Part shown: in pieces, positions 52,338 through 64,000 of the stretch
How positions within the stretch are numbered: the stretch's first letter is position 1
Layout of the letters: every line of letters begins with the position of its first letter
Source: Paraspadella gotoi
Lineage: Eukaryota > Chaetognatha
Length of the DNA: 64,000 bases
Assembly: GCA_051294375.1 (NCBI GenBank)
Contig: CM119271.1
Coordinates: forward strand, 15,258,770 to 15,322,769
Reading direction: 5' to 3'
Program-made: the position numbers and the translations under genes
Notes under the pieces: generated by a model
Databases searched by the model: none
Told to the model about the DNA's origin: nothing
What the model saw: the letters and a program-made list of their open reading frames with translations, nothing else

Positions 52338-52593
52338 NNNNNNNNNNNNNNNNNNNNNNNNNNNNNNNNNNNNNNNNNNNNNNNNNNNNNNNNNNNNNNN
52401 NNNNNNNNNNNNNNNNNNNNNNNNNNNNNNNNNNNNNNNNNNNNNNNNNNNNNNNNNNNNNNNNNNNNNNNNNNNNNNNNNNNNNNNNNNNNNNNNNNNN
52501 NNNNNNNNNNNNNNNNNNNNNNNNNNNNNNNNNNNNNNNNNNNNNNNNNNNNNNNNNNNNNNNNNNNNNNNNNNNNNNNNNNNNNNNNNNNNN
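52338..52593. other. Assembly gap, 256 N
   Basis: Left flank (GA)n, right flank A-rich. Confidence 0.99.
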
Positions 52594-53785
52594 AAAAAAA
52601 ATAAAAAGAGAAAATGAAGGAAGGAAAAATTGGAAAGAAAATGGAGAAACAATTGAGGGAAAGAAAAAAAAGACGTTAAACTGAATTGGGATGGAAATTT
52701 AAATTCAGATTCACTTCATTGATAAAACAGGGTAGTTTGGATAAAAGCGGGTTCTCTCGATAAAACGGGGTTGGTACGATAAAAGCGGGTTGTTTCGATA
52801 AAACGAGGTTCATAGATAAAATAGACCGGGCTGAAAATTGTCTTTTTATTGAACCATCGTTTTTTATCTTAAATAATTTTGTAATTGCCGATTTTTTGCA
52901 TTAGAATTTATACTATCTTTTAGGAATTTTAAATTTTAATTCATGGAGTGCCTGACTACATTTTGTTATAAATAACTGACTGAATAAAAATATAGACCAA
53001 ACAGATTCCATGATTACTACAAGAAAACCCCTCAGGATTTGAGGTAACATTTAGCGAAAGAAGACAGTGTAAACTGAATATTAGACAGTCAGCCCGGAGC
53101 AGTAAACAATAAACTTCAGCGAAAAAAAACACAAAAAAACACGCAATGAAAGAATCTGTCAACTTCTGCCCCCTCCTCCACTTTTTTTAAGAACCTAAAT
53201 ATCACGGGGCCGCGGCGAAAAAAAAGCGGGTGGCCGGGTTCGCTCCAGCGCCGCTGCAGGCTCCCGCGTCCCGCCTCAACAGTCCAGCGGCCCGAGCAGT
53301 GGCGCCGCCAATGTAGGGGCGAATGGCGCCGGGAATATGTGGAGGAATCCAATCCATTTCTTGCAAGCTGCCCTTCTGTCACAGGCGCGACCATCAAAAG
53401 CAATTTAGGGGCGCGGATAAGGATGGCGGGGAGGAAGAGGGGGATGGACGGGGGAGGAGGAGGGAGTGGAGGAGGAAAGGAGGAGGGAGGGAGGGAGGAG
53501 GGAAGAGGAGGGAGGGAGGGAGAGAGGGAGGGGAGGAGGAGGAGATGGAGGAGAGAGAGGCCCTCGTAAGTCGATGGAAAGGAAAGAAAGTGAACAGTTC
53601 GACGAGAAAGGAAAGAACTTGTAAAAACAGGATCGATCCATCCAATGTGTTGCGCCGCAGTGACTTTTTTTCACGTGTATTTCCCTGTAATCACGTGACT
53701 ACATGACTATCAAATCTATGTATAACAAACGTCTTATGATTGATAATTACTGTGCAAAGTTTCATTTCAAACAACTAGACATTAA
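52594..53785. other. Spacer with a CpG-rich patch and a GGA tract
   Basis: 52720-52820 repeats GATAAAACGGGTT-like words about every 26 bp. 53200-53345 is CpG-rich with no supported ORF. 53425-53560 is a GGAGGGAGG tract. Two CACGTG sites lie at 53671 and 53693. Confidence 0.55.
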
Positions 53786-53981
53786 NNNNNNNNNNNNNNN
53801 NNNNNNNNNNNNNNNNNNNNNNNNNNNNNNNNNNNNNNNNNNNNNNNNNNNNNNNNNNNNNNNNNNNNNNNNNNNNNNNNNNNNNNNNNNNNNNNNNNNN
53901 NNNNNNNNNNNNNNNNNNNNNNNNNNNNNNNNNNNNNNNNNNNNNNNNNNNNNNNNNNNNNNNNNNNNNNNNNNNNNNNNN
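53786..53981. other. Assembly gap, 196 N
   Basis: N run; the right flank resumes with GGTCACGTGACTAT, resembling the sequence just left of the gap. Confidence 0.99.
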
Positions 53982-54244
53982 CTGTAGTTTTGAGTGGTCA
54001 CGTGACTATACAAGAATGAAATACGTAAAAAAAGAAATGTCTTACCAGTATTAACTAAAATAAATATCTTAGCCCGCATATTTATGACATGCACTGCATC
54101 GGAAGTCCATCTTTGATTCCTTATAGTTTTAGGATTTCCTGGAGGCGGCGCTAGCAGTCACTTAGATTTGAGGTTTTTTCCTGTCTTAACAAATGAGCAA
54201 CCAACTATAGGTAAATTATGAACATTTTTAACGTAAGTTGGCCA

Positions 54245-54322
54245 GACATACCTACCGACCGATCGACAGACAGACCGACAGACAGACCGACAGACAGACC
54301 GACAGACAGACCGACAGACTGA
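54245..54322. repeat. (CAGACAGACCGA)n repeat
   Basis: Five near-perfect 12-bp units. Confidence 0.9.
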
Positions 54323-54495
54323 TCGAAAAGTGACTTATAGAGTGGCTCAGCGAGTTTTCGCGGCGCAACTAAAAAAAAGAACAAATCGAAAAAGAAAATG
54401 GAAAGGAGAAAAGAGAAAAGAGAGAGGGCGCGTCGGTCGCGACAAATTGGCGGGAGGCGATAACGAGGCTCCGATGAAAAGAAGATGGCGCTGGC

Positions 54496-54707
54496 NNNNN
54501 NNNNNNNNNNNNNNNNNNNNNNNNNNNNNNNNNNNNNNNNNNNNNNNNNNNNNNNNNNNNNNNNNNNNNNNNNNNNNNNNNNNNNNNNNNNNNNNNNNNN
54601 NNNNNNNNNNNNNNNNNNNNNNNNNNNNNNNNNNNNNNNNNNNNNNNNNNNNNNNNNNNNNNNNNNNNNNNNNNNNNNNNNNNNNNNNNNNNNNNNNNNN
54701 NNNNNNN
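54496..54707. other. Assembly gap, 212 N
   Basis: Right flank is (GA)n. Confidence 0.99.
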
Positions 54708-54950
54708 GAGAGAGAGAGAGAGAGAGAGAAAGAAATGAGCCACGTAAGCTTAAAAAACTGACCTCAAAGGCGACGATATTTTAGACCAAAATCGTTCATC
54801 TCCACGAAGCCAATCTACTTTATTTAAGCTAATATTATAGTAAGATTTTTTTTAAAATTTAGCTTATCCGGGGTTGGGTGTCAATTTTTGTAATTAATAA
54901 TTTTAAACTTTGGTAATATTTTGAGGTTCTGTTCTGTTTAGAGACAGCGT

Positions 54951-54951
<1 letters not shown>

Positions 54952-55008
<57 letters not shown>

Positions 55009-55069
55009 CTATCAGTGCGTCTCTCTTTGGTCTGTCACCCAGTTCACGGGTCAAAGCTTTCTCCTTGCT

Positions 55070-55140
<71 letters not shown>

Positions 55141-55265
55141 AAGAAAAAGACGGATAGAAAAGAAGAGAGCTAGAAAAATGTAAGGTGAGATAGAGAGAGA
55201 AATAGAAAGAGAAAGAAATGGAGAGACAGAGAGAGAGAGACAGAGCGAGAGAAAAGAAGTTTCTT
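54952..55265. repeat. (CT)n and (GA)n arrays in opposite orientation
   Basis: (CT)n 54952-55005 and (GA)n 55072-55135, separated by 66 bp, so the two arms could pair as a hairpin. GA-rich sequence follows to 55255. Confidence 0.9.
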
Positions 55266-55309
55266 AGATCCGTGAGCGATTAGTCAATCCTTCTTTTCCT
55301 ACCGAACCA

Positions 55310-55400
55310 GCTAACCGCCTCCGCCAACCGCCTCCGCTTCCGACTCCGCTTACGCCACCGCTTTCGCTTCCGCTTTCGCTTCCGCCTCCGAGATGGCCGA
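55310..55400. repeat. Degenerate (CCGCTT)n hexamer repeat
   Basis: Units such as CGCCTCCGCTTCCG and TTTCGCTTCCG. Confidence 0.8.
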
Positions 55401-55439
55401 ACCTCCATTTGTCCAATCTTTTTAAAACCCTTTCCTCCA

Positions 55440-55698
<259 letters not shown>

Positions 55699-55934
55699 TT
55701 TTCTCGCATGGAAACCCACAGTAAATTATTAGATAAATGGTTTGTGAACTTAGTGGTCTCTTAACGTTTAATAAAAGATTGAATTTAAGATAAAAATTAT
55801 TATTATTATTATTATTGTTATTATTACTGATGAAATTATTCTATATGAATTTAAAAACTAACTTTATCAATATCGTGATAGCGTGTTGAAAAATAGAGTA
55901 TAGAATGTAAATATTACAAACGATTAATTTCATA

Positions 55935-56085
55935 ACCTCGAGCAGCTGTGGAACGGGTCTTATGCTCAGGGTGTCGCCGGGGATCCAAGGTGTCATGAGG
56001 CCGTCAGAGAAGGGCAAGCACTGGTATATGGTGCCAATTGGTCACGAGCTGATGGCTTTACTCATTGAGCCACCATGTCACGACA
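55935..56085 (-). repeat. tRNA-derived SINE-like repeat (family B), copy 3
   Basis: In minus orientation: GGTGGCTCAATGAGTAAAGC (A box), then CATCAGCTCGTGACC, a diverged B-box region, and the body end GACCCGTTCCACAGCTGCT. Shorter than copy 2. Confidence 0.65.
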
Positions 56086-56094
56086 GAGAGAACG

Positions 56095-56470
56095 ATTAAT
56101 AATTTTTGAGATTAATATAAACATATAAACATATAAACATATAAATATAAATATATAAACATATAAACAATGCCAGCTAAAAACCTTTCCTCAAAAATGA
56201 TCGGCTCCGGACACTGCGATATGAAGACGGAATAAAAGTGGAAGAGAATCTCAAAGAGTATTTGTCGGAGCTCGGCCGAGACTTTGCTTCTTAATGCCGA
56301 GAAGCTTCGCCGGATTTTTTGAAGGATCTACCGGAAATAAAGAGGAGGAAGGGCTTCGCCGGATGAAGCTCTCTCGAGTTGAGAGAAGTGAAGGCGGAAA
56401 AATGAAGCTTAAAATTATGAGAGGATTTTAATTTTAGTTTGTTTTTACATTGTTTGACATTTTTTCTCTT
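56095..56470. other. Spacer with ATATAAAC repeats
   Basis: (ACATATAA)n at 56117-56168. 56270-56390 repeats GCTTCGCCGGAT. No gene recognised. Confidence 0.5.
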
Positions 56471-56479
56471 TAATTTACG

Positions 56480-56527
56480 TCTCTCTCTCTCTCTCTCTCT
56501 CTCCTCTCTCTCTCCTCTCTCTCTCTC

Positions 56528-56573
<46 letters not shown>

Positions 56574-56671
56574 CACACTCTCTTCTTCGTTTCATTACGT
56601 ATTGCCTTTCCTTCCCATTCCCAGATTTCTTAGCCTACGCCAATACCTCTCTTTCCATTCCTCTCTCTCCT

Positions 56672-56740
<69 letters not shown>
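56480..56740. repeat. (CT)n arrays
   Basis: Interrupted (CT)n at 56480-56572 and clean (CT)n at 56678-56737. Confidence 0.9.
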
Positions 56741-56743
<3 letters not shown>

Positions 56744-56879
56744 CTCTCTTCCCTCACTTTTTTCGTTCCCTTGTTCCTTGTTTTGCTTTCCATCTCTTTC
56801 TCCGCCGCTTGTTTTTCTTTTTATATGGCAGCAATGAATTTCCATTCATGAGGATCAACCTGAGTTGTTTTTTTTCGAG

Positions 56880-56950
56880 ACGACGACGACGACGACGACG
56901 ACAACGACGACGACGAAAACAAGGACGACGACGACGACGACAACGACGAT
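56880..56950. repeat. (ACG)n array
   Basis: About 70 bp of GACGACGAC with AAC variants. Confidence 0.9.
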
Positions 56951-57584
56951 GGATAACCGAACAAAAAAAAGATCGGCGTCGGTTTTTTCGACGCCGTTTT
57001 TTTTTCGACGCCCCTCCGGTGGGCGTGGCTCTTGTTTAAATCCGCATCAACAGACCGGCGTCTTTGTTGCGTCAACGAAAGGCGATATATTTTTTTGGAC
57101 GAGGCGCGTCAACTGATGGCGTCGAAAGATGGCGCCCTCTGATTTGCGCCATATTAAAACAAAAGGCTCACGCTACTCTATCACATTTCGTTGTTTGCTG
57201 TAAATGTTGGACATAAACTTTTGCCAAATGTAGGAAAAGTAAAACGTATATAATGATATGAAAAGCAGATCCAGATTATACGAGGGCGCGGACAAAGATG
57301 AAGATTTTCGTTATATTTCATTAATGAAAATATTAACGATTCAGACACGTGACGATGGTTGTTATCATTTTATTAATGATTCTATTCTTTGGTCTTTTGT
57401 TTTTCTTTTATTTTTTTTTGCTCAGTAATTATTTTTAAAGCGTTTTTTATATGAATAAAAAAAAAAAAGACTTGAATCTACTTCGTATAACAATTTATAA
57501 CTTCTTTAATCAGTTTCTCTTCGAGTTAATATATTAGAACTATATTAGATTCTGATTTAATGAAATTTAATGAAAGCTTCCCGG
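56951..57584. other. Spacer, no gene recognised
   Basis: 57040-57160 has GATGGCG/GCGTCAA words near a GGCGCCC site; nothing coding. The rest is AT-rich. Confidence 0.5.
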
Positions 57585-57680
57585 GTCCTCCTATGTTATC
57601 ATCTTGTAACGAGAATGTCTCCATTGGAGGCCTTCGCCCATCATATCCTGTTCAAAGTCAGGGGCAAGATAGCTTAGCCT
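57585..57680 (+). repeat. Dispersed repeat family A, copy 5
   Basis: ATGTTATCATCTTGTAACGA, then GGAGGCC, then CAAAGTCAGGGGCAAGATAG, ending at GCTTAG. Confidence 0.75.
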
Positions 57681-57925
57681 AAAATTTTTATAGAAGTTGT
57701 AGCAATTTCAAAATCTCTATTTCATACTAAATCTCTGAACGTATTTTTATATAACATTTTAGATTTATTAGTAATAATAAAATAAGAAAACAGAAAAAAA
57801 GGTTTTGCCTAAAAATAGAAAAAGGGACGAGAGGACGGAGGAATGGGTGCGAGCGCTCGCCCGGGGTAGAAGCGCTTAAATGAAGAGGGCAGAGGCGTGC
57901 TGCTTTTCCATCAAGGTCGGGTTAG

Positions 57926-58343
57926 ACTCTCTCTCTCTCTCTCTCTCTCTNNNNNNNNNNNNNNNNNNNNNNNNNTGGTTACCATGGAAAAGCGACAGGA
58001 TTGATAGGAGGGAGAGAGAGAGAGAGGAGAAGATTAGGGGGAGAGGAGAGAAGAGAGAGAGCAGAGAGAGATGATTCAGATGTGAGAGATTGATGAGAAA
58101 AGAGCAGAGGAGAGGGAGATTCGAGACGAGAGAGATCAGAGAGAGAAGAACGTTAGCATGATATGGCGAGATAATAGAGATGTTAGATTGACGAGGGAGA
58201 GAGATGAGAGAGAGAAGACGAGATGAGAGAAGTGGGACAGAGCAGAGGAGGAGAGAGAGGTGCAGAGAAGAAAGGAAGAACAGGGGAGAGAGAGAAAGAA
58301 GGAAGAGAGGAAGATGATCAAAGATGTGTGAAAGAGGGAGATG

Positions 58344-58374
<31 letters not shown>

Positions 58375-58435
58375 CAGAGAGAGAGAGAGAGCGAGCAGGA
58401 GAGAGAGAAGAGAGAGAGAAATGAGAGTGCAACAT
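57926..58435. repeat. (CT)n, 25-N gap and a long GA-rich tract
   Basis: (CT)n up to the gap 57951-57975, then about 420 nt of irregular GAGAGA with GATGAGAGA units. Frames across it are artefacts. Confidence 0.85.
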
Positions 58436-58557
58436 TAAGTAATTCTGTATGTAAACTGAAATTTTGAGGAATTTTAAAACTATAAAAAGTTAGAAGATGT
58501 TTGAAATTAGTTTTCAACAACGATTTATTTTTATTAATGAAATTGTAGCAACCAATA

Positions 58558-58559
58558 TA

Positions 58560-58597
<38 letters not shown>

Positions 58598-58635
58598 TAA
58601 TATAATAATAAATATATATATATTAATATAATAAT
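58558..58635. repeat. (AAT)n microsatellite
   Basis: (TAA)n of about 35 bp within an AT-only stretch. (TAGTTAAA)n follows at 58828-58900. Confidence 0.9.
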
Positions 58636-59024
58636 ATGACTATAAAAGTATAAACTTATCAGAGGAGATAAATTATAATCACCCCTGAAACGATAGTCGT
58701 CTTAAACGTCTTCATGCCCTTGTAAACTTTCTGTCGTCATTGTTAACTGTCATTGTAACTGTTTCTGTCGTCGTTTTTATTCACATTTTTCTTCATTTGT
58801 GACGTAATTCCACAATATGAAAAGTAGTTAATAGTTAAATAGTTAAATAGTTAATAGTTAAATAGTTAATAGTTAAAAGTTAAATAGTTAAATAGTTAAT
58901 AGTTATATGACTTGTTGAAGAATTAGCGGAAGATGATTTTTTTCCTCTTTCGTCACGAAATCCTCTCTCTTACCGGGTGACGTCAGCGGCGCACGTGCGG
59001 ACGTCATCGCTCGTCGACAGCGAA

Positions 59025-59025
59025 A

Positions 59026-59075
<50 letters not shown>
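59025..59075. repeat. (ACG)n array
   Basis: About 48 bp of (GAC)n. Downstream 59170-59250 carries three GATAACGTCTCT units of about 27 bp. Confidence 0.9.
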
Positions 59076-59394
59076 AACCGATACTACATACCTTCGATAC
59101 TTTCTGCATAAGAAGAAGAAGAAGAAAAAAAGCGATATGACGCCGACGACCATCAACCTTGATAAGAGATAACGTCGCACGGGGGCGCGCGCCACGATAA
59201 CGTCTCTCGTCCTCCCGATAACGTCTCTCGCCCCGGCAGCGATAACGTCTCTACCCTCCGCTCGGCAGAGACGACGCCAGTGGCAACGGAAGCGAGGGTG
59301 GAGAGCGGGGGAGGAGAGGGGAAAACATTTTTTTTTCTGTTTTTTTTTTTTTCTTTTTCTACCGACGACGGAATCATTGTGATTAATGGGAGGC

Positions 59395-60300
59395 TGGGGA
59401 ATGCTGGGTGTGAGGAAGAGGAGGAGGAGGAGGAGGAGGAGATGGAATGAAAAGGGGAGGATAAGTTGAAGGAAGGGTTATAAAAAAAAAGGTGAGAAAA
59501 GCGGTGACTGAAGGAAGAATTTAAAGAGGAAAAGAAAAGTGAGTTAGAATAGTATAAGTGGAAGATTTGAGGATAAGTTGAAAGAACATCTCGGGAAGAT
59601 AAATATTCAGTAATGAGCAGAAAAGATATAGGTTAAAACATAAGACAGTGATATAAGGAAAAGAAATCAGAAATCAAATTAATTTATCAGACAGTCCTAG
59701 TTTCAAACTAAAAAATTTAACTAAATTCCTCTGACGACGCTAAAGACTCAGTCAATAACCAAATGTATTAATAACTTTGTTAATAACATTTTTGGGGTGA
59801 AAAAGATCCGGGGAAAGAGGAGGAGGAGGAGGAGGAGGAGGAGGAAGAGGATCTTGATCAAACGACATACCTGTGACGTCAACGCCGTTGTCTTAAACTA
59901 AGAAATGACGTCTTATGTAACCAAAAAAAGAACAAATAAAAACCAGTCGTCTCTTTTCAAAAGATGATGACCTATGGGATGTATATGCTATTAATTCTTA
60001 TAAATTATCTTTTTATTTAAAGTAAATAATACTTTTTGCATTATCATTTTAAAGTAAAAAACTACTATTATTTTTTAATACTATGTATACAAATTTAATT
60101 CTTCATCAATAACAAATTAAAGATATGAGATAAGACAATTTTTTTTTCATTTTACAAACATCTTAGCGATTCGCTAGTGCGACTCAGGGCCAGGCAAACA
60201 CAAATATAATTTTTTTCCTCCTTTCAAAAAATCAACATCGTGATATTGAACTCTCGAAGTTTCACTCCATATTCAACAAAAGACGAATGGAGACGACATT
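59395..60300. other. Spacer with (GAG)n
   Basis: (GGA)n at 59418-59442 and 59817-59850; otherwise AT-rich. No gene recognised. Confidence 0.55.
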
Positions 60301-60307
60301 CCTTGGG

Positions 60308-60690
60308 GTCGGTCGGTGTCGCGTTCGGTCTGCTCTGTGCTGTCTGTCTGGTCTGTCTGTGCGGTCGGTCGGGGGTCGGTCGGTTGGTCGGTCGGGGTCG
60401 GTGTCGGTCGGGGTCGGGTCGGTCGGTTCGGGGTCGGGTCGGTCGGGTCGGTCGGTCGGTCGGGTCGCGGGACGTCGGTGGTCTGGGTCGGTTCGGCTTC
60501 GTATCGGTCGGGTCTGTCGGGCAGTTCGTGCCTGGGAGTCGTCGGTCGGTCGGTCCGGCGTTCGGCTCGGCTCATCGCGTCGGGTCGCGTCTGCGGTCGG
60601 TGTCGGTCACTGCGGGGTCGGTCGGTCAGTCTTGGGTCGGCAGTCGGATCGGTCGTGCGGTCGGTCGGTCGGGTCGAGTCGTCGGAGTCG
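60308..60690. repeat. (GGTC)n tetranucleotide satellite block, second locus
   Basis: About 380 bp of GGTCGGTC with GGGTC variants, as at 13.2-13.6 kb. Long open frames in several phases are period artefacts. Confidence 0.9.
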
Positions 60691-61546
60691 TCGGCAGTGC
60701 GCATCGGTCTCCGTGTTTTCCCAATCCTTAGTACCTTGTTCATTCTCCTGTCTTTCTTCCTTTCTCTCTCTTTTGCTCTTTCTCTCCATCCCCCTGCCTC
60801 ACCTCTAGTTCGCTCCCGCGTTCGAGTCGAAACAATAAACTGGCGCTAGATGAGAGAGTCCAGACAAGAGAGGAGAGGAGGAGAGAGAGAGAGTAGAGTG
60901 AGGGCACCGACGAAAAGGGAAGGCGACTGTGTTTGTGCTTTTGTTTGCTGATGCGCTTTTCCAAATAGCGGATCTCGAATTCATTGTTTCCAATTACGTG
61001 GGGGCCATTTCTCTCTTCTCTCGTTCTCTGTCTCGCTCCGTCTCATCGACTCTCTGCTCGCTCCGCGCGTCTATCTCTGCGTCTCGCGTGTCTCTCTCGT
61101 CTCTCTCCTCCTCTCCGTCTGCTTGCTCTCTCTCTTGCTTTCCCCCAAGCCGCTCAGGAACGCCTCAACAACCGNNNNNNNNNNNNNNNNNNNNNNNNNA
61201 CCCCCTTCAGCCCGGCGGCTTTTTGTTTATTCATTACTTCGTCACCAGTCTGCTCGGCGCCGCCACTCGTCCGCTCCTCGACGGCGCGCTAATTCAAATG
61301 CAATCGTCGACAAGAAAACAAAAACAAAAAATGCGATGTTCACTTGTTTTTTTTTCTTCGCTTCCTGCCAAAAAGACTGGCGATTGTTTGCGATGACATA
61401 AACAAACTAAACATGTTAATGAACAAACTAGAGGTGAGGACGGTTCCAAAAAGTAGGGTCTCTCTCTCACTCTCTCTAAGTTTCTCCGACTTTCCCCATC
61501 TCTCTCACAAACACACGCGCCCGGAGTAAATTGATTTTAGAACCTC
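60691..61546. other. CT/GA-rich spacer with a 25-N gap
   Basis: GAGAGGAGAG at 60860-60895, and CTCTCGTCTC-type sequence at 61010-61140 up to the gap 61175-61199. No gene recognised. Confidence 0.55.
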
Positions 61547-61836
61547 NNNNNNNNNNNNNNNNNNNNNNNNNNNNNNNNNNNNNNNNNNNNNNNNNNNNNN
61601 NNNNNNNNNNNNNNNNNNNNNNNNNNNNNNNNNNNNNNNNNNNNNNNNNNNNNNNNNNNNNNNNNNNNNNNNNNNNNNNNNNNNNNNNNNNNNNNNNNNN
61701 NNNNNNNNNNNNNNNNNNNNNNNNNNNNNNNNNNNNNNNNNNNNNNNNNNNNNNNNNNNNNNNNNNNNNNNNNNNNNNNNNNNNNNNNNNNNNNNNNNNN
61801 NNNNNNNNNNNNNNNNNNNNNNNNNNNNNNNNNNNN
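61547..61836. other. Assembly gap, 290 N
   Basis: Right flank begins AGAGAGAAATG. Confidence 0.99.
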
Positions 61837-62377
61837 AGAGAGAAATGTTTTGTCTTTTTTGGCCTTCCCTTCGAGGTCATACAAGTCGGGGCAACTTTAG
61901 TAATATTATTAACTTTAAAAATATTCCGCTATACTTCGAGTTGAGCGCAGTTATTAAAATTTGCGGTTTCGATCTGACGGCGACGAAAGTGACGTCTACC
62001 GGCGAAACCAATGGAAAACAACAACAACAATAAGTAGAACAACGTTACAAAAAACCAGTAGTGACATTAGGATTTGAAATTATTTCACATTTACGTTGAT
62101 AGGATATATCACGTATAGAGTAGACAACGTAAACGGAAAGAACTTTAACATTGTTTATTTTAGCCTTAAGCCTGGATATTAACAATATCTTTTTCTCCGC
62201 CTCATTTTCAAACCTTTTTATCAATTTTCTATCAGAATTTTATCAGGTTTTTTTTTTTTTTGTCATCCCTGTGTTTGGCGGCCTGAGAATAAATTTGGGC
62301 GCGAAGTTTTAAAAAATAAAAGAGTAAAGAGAAAATAAGAGAAAAAGAAATGAGTTGACCGGAGAGAGAAGGAAAGA

Positions 62378-62380
<3 letters not shown>
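61837..62380. other. AT-rich spacer
   Basis: A short plus-strand frame at 61845-62033 has no family resemblance and abuts a gap. Nothing else is seen. Confidence 0.5.

Positions 62381-62383
<3 letters not shown>

Positions 62384-62450
<67 letters not shown>
62384..62450. repeat. (GA)n microsatellite
   Basis: About 66 bp, clean. Confidence 0.95.
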
Positions 62451-62453
<3 letters not shown>

Positions 62454-62689
62454 TGAAACAAAACGAAAACAAAGAAGCTACAGAAAAAAAAAACAAGAGA
62501 AAGAAAACAAAAGAACAAAATTGTTTTTTCTTTGACCAAGAAAAAAACAGACAAATTAGGATTTAAAATATTTTAAATGTTTATATTTATAAATATCAAT
62601 TATTTGTATCTATATTCAATTTATTTATATATATTTAATTTCAACATCATATTCAATTAAAATTATATCTATTTTTTTCACTTTTAATT

Positions 62690-62744
62690 CACAATATTAT
62701 TATTTTTATTATTATTATTATTGTTATTATTATTATTATTATTA

Positions 62745-62823
<79 letters not shown>

Positions 62824-62847
62824 GTTATTATTATTATTATTATTACT

Positions 62848-62882
<35 letters not shown>

Positions 62883-62890
62883 CATTCTTA
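62690..62890. repeat. Long (ATT)n microsatellite
   Basis: About 190 bp of (TTA)n with single-base interruptions (GTTATT, ACTATT, AGTATT). Confidence 0.95.
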
Positions 62891-63570
62891 TTCCACTAAT
62901 TTTACCCAATTCACCCACTCAATCTTTAACTAACCCGCAGCCTCGTTCGGCGCCTGACCCTCTACGTCGACGAACCACACTACACGCAGCTGCTTTTTCA
63001 ACAATTACAATCGCGAGGAGAAAATAAATTAAAGTATTAAAAAAAAGTTACATTGACTCTCTCTCTTTCTGTCTGTTTCTTTCTCTCTCTCTTTTTTTCT
63101 CCCCTCGTGGGAAAATTCACGATCAAGGTGGTGAGAACAATTTTTAATAACGATACGAATAAGATTTTTCAACGATGCGTCCCCCAAAATATCCTATTAT
63201 TAGTTATAAAATATTTATTAATAACAATATTATATATTTTAACAGATTGTGGAAAAATGCAAGAATGATTCCTTTTGGTAACTCGATAAAAAATTGTAAT
63301 AAAAAATCATGAAAAACCAATTTGCAGAGATGCAATTCTTTATTGGACGCATCTTAATAATCTCCCCTTTTTTATTCCCACAATTTAGTGGAGAAGATCA
63401 AATACAATAGAAGAGAGGGGAAGAAAGGAATAGAAAAGAAAAGATAAAAAAGAAAAGAAAGAAGGGAAAAGAAAAGAAAAGAAAGGAAAAAAAAAAGGAA
63501 AGGTGCAAAGTAAGAAATTTGTAGACTTTGTATTTGAAGCAGGTGTCCGTCGGAAAGAGAAAGAAAAGAA

Positions 63571-63606
<36 letters not shown>

Positions 63607-63737
63607 AAAAAAGAGAGAAAAAAGATAGAAAGAAAGAAAGAAAGAGATTAATTGAAGAAAAGGTTTGATACAAACGAGAGATTTTCAGCGGAAATGGTTT
63701 TGGTGAGAATTTAAGTAGAAGGTGAGTTTGACTGACA
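62891..63737. repeat. Spacer with (GAAA)n purine tract
   Basis: 63400-63660 is AAAG/GAAA-rich. The remainder is AT-rich without a recognised gene. Confidence 0.6.
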
Positions 63738-64000
63738 NNNNNNNNNNNNNNNNNNNNNNNNNNNNNNNNNNNNNNNNNNNNNNNNNNNNNNNNNNNNNNN
63801 NNNNNNNNNNNNNNNNNNNNNNNNNNNNNNNNNNNNNNNNNNNNNNNNNNNNNNNNNNNNNNNNNNNNNNNNNNNNNNNNNNNNNNNNNNNNNNNNNNNN
63901 NNNNNNNNNNNNNNNNNNNNNNNNNNNNNNNNNNNNNNNNNNNNNNNNNNNNNNNNNNNNNNNNNNNNNNNNNNNNNNNNNNNNNNNNNNNNNNNNNNNN
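63738..64000. other. Assembly gap to window end, at least 263 N
   Basis: N run continuing to the window edge. Confidence 0.99.

Noticed and set aside
53200-53403. CpG-rich stretch with a 95-codon minus-strand frame as a first exon
   Set aside because: No recognisable protein; the frame runs into a T-rich tract and no splice partner was found.
60240-60849. Four overlapping ORFs of 156-177 codons
   Set aside because: Same (GGTC)n artefact as at 13.2 kb.

Overview
The window is draft nuclear DNA from a multicellular animal, most likely an invertebrate bilaterian. The evidence is multi-exon genes with short introns (under about 1.2 kb), a Pitx homeobox gene with homeodomain, OAR motif and conserved C-terminus, a LIN9 gene, an animal-type mitochondrial TRMT10C, a class I ARF and the start of ABCE1. 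The sequence does not allow a phylum to be named. CpG-containing arrays such as (CGT)n are common. The assembly contains many N runs (fixed sizes of 10, 25 and 100, plus longer ones) and shows probable single-base losses in coding exons, so it is probably a noisy long-read scaffold.

Layout. 1-20,243 holds no gene I can support. It is a repeat domain of (CT)n/(GA)n tracts, purine or pyrimidine runs, minisatellites built on TGCCATC-like words, a (GGTC)n block, a TA-flanked inverted-repeat element (10,814-11,687), and a roughly 2-kb segment present twice in tandem (about 14.5-16.57 kb and 16.6-18.6 kb). 20,244-31,534 is a dense block of five genes, all on the minus strand. In transcription order these are TRMT10C (6 exons), ARF (3 exons, one GC-AG intron), LIN9 (a single 640-codon exon), an unrecognised seven-exon C2H2-like zinc-finger gene, and ABCE1 (first two exons only; the rest is not in the window). 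Spacers are 282, 895, 174 and 325 nt. 31.66-31.96 kb has a small unrecognised plus-strand ORF. 34,956-40,179 is Pitx on the minus strand (8 coding exons, 438 codons), with two candidate alternative upstream exons at 42.3 and 42.6 kb. 42.7-64 kb again holds no recognisable gene: microsatellites, gaps, dispersed repeats, an E-box cluster and a nested palindrome.

Dispersed repeats. Besides simple repeats I find three interspersed families by self-comparison. One is a tRNA-derived SINE with A- and B-box-like motifs (3 copies). One is a roughly 130-bp element with a conserved core around GTCAGGGGCAAGATAG (at least 6 copies). One is an element whose interior is a degenerate TTAGGG-like array between conserved ends (3 good copies and 1 weak).

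The genes are housekeeping or developmental and do not form one pathway: mitochondrial tRNA processing (TRMT10C), Golgi trafficking (ARF), cell-cycle transcription (LIN9), ribosome recycling (ABCE1) and patterning (Pitx). Their tight same-strand packing is the only sign of linkage. I found no CRISPR array, rRNA gene, credible tRNA gene or novel multi-gene system. Exon coordinates were derived by hand from splice signals, phase consistency and remembered family sequence, and no database search was run.
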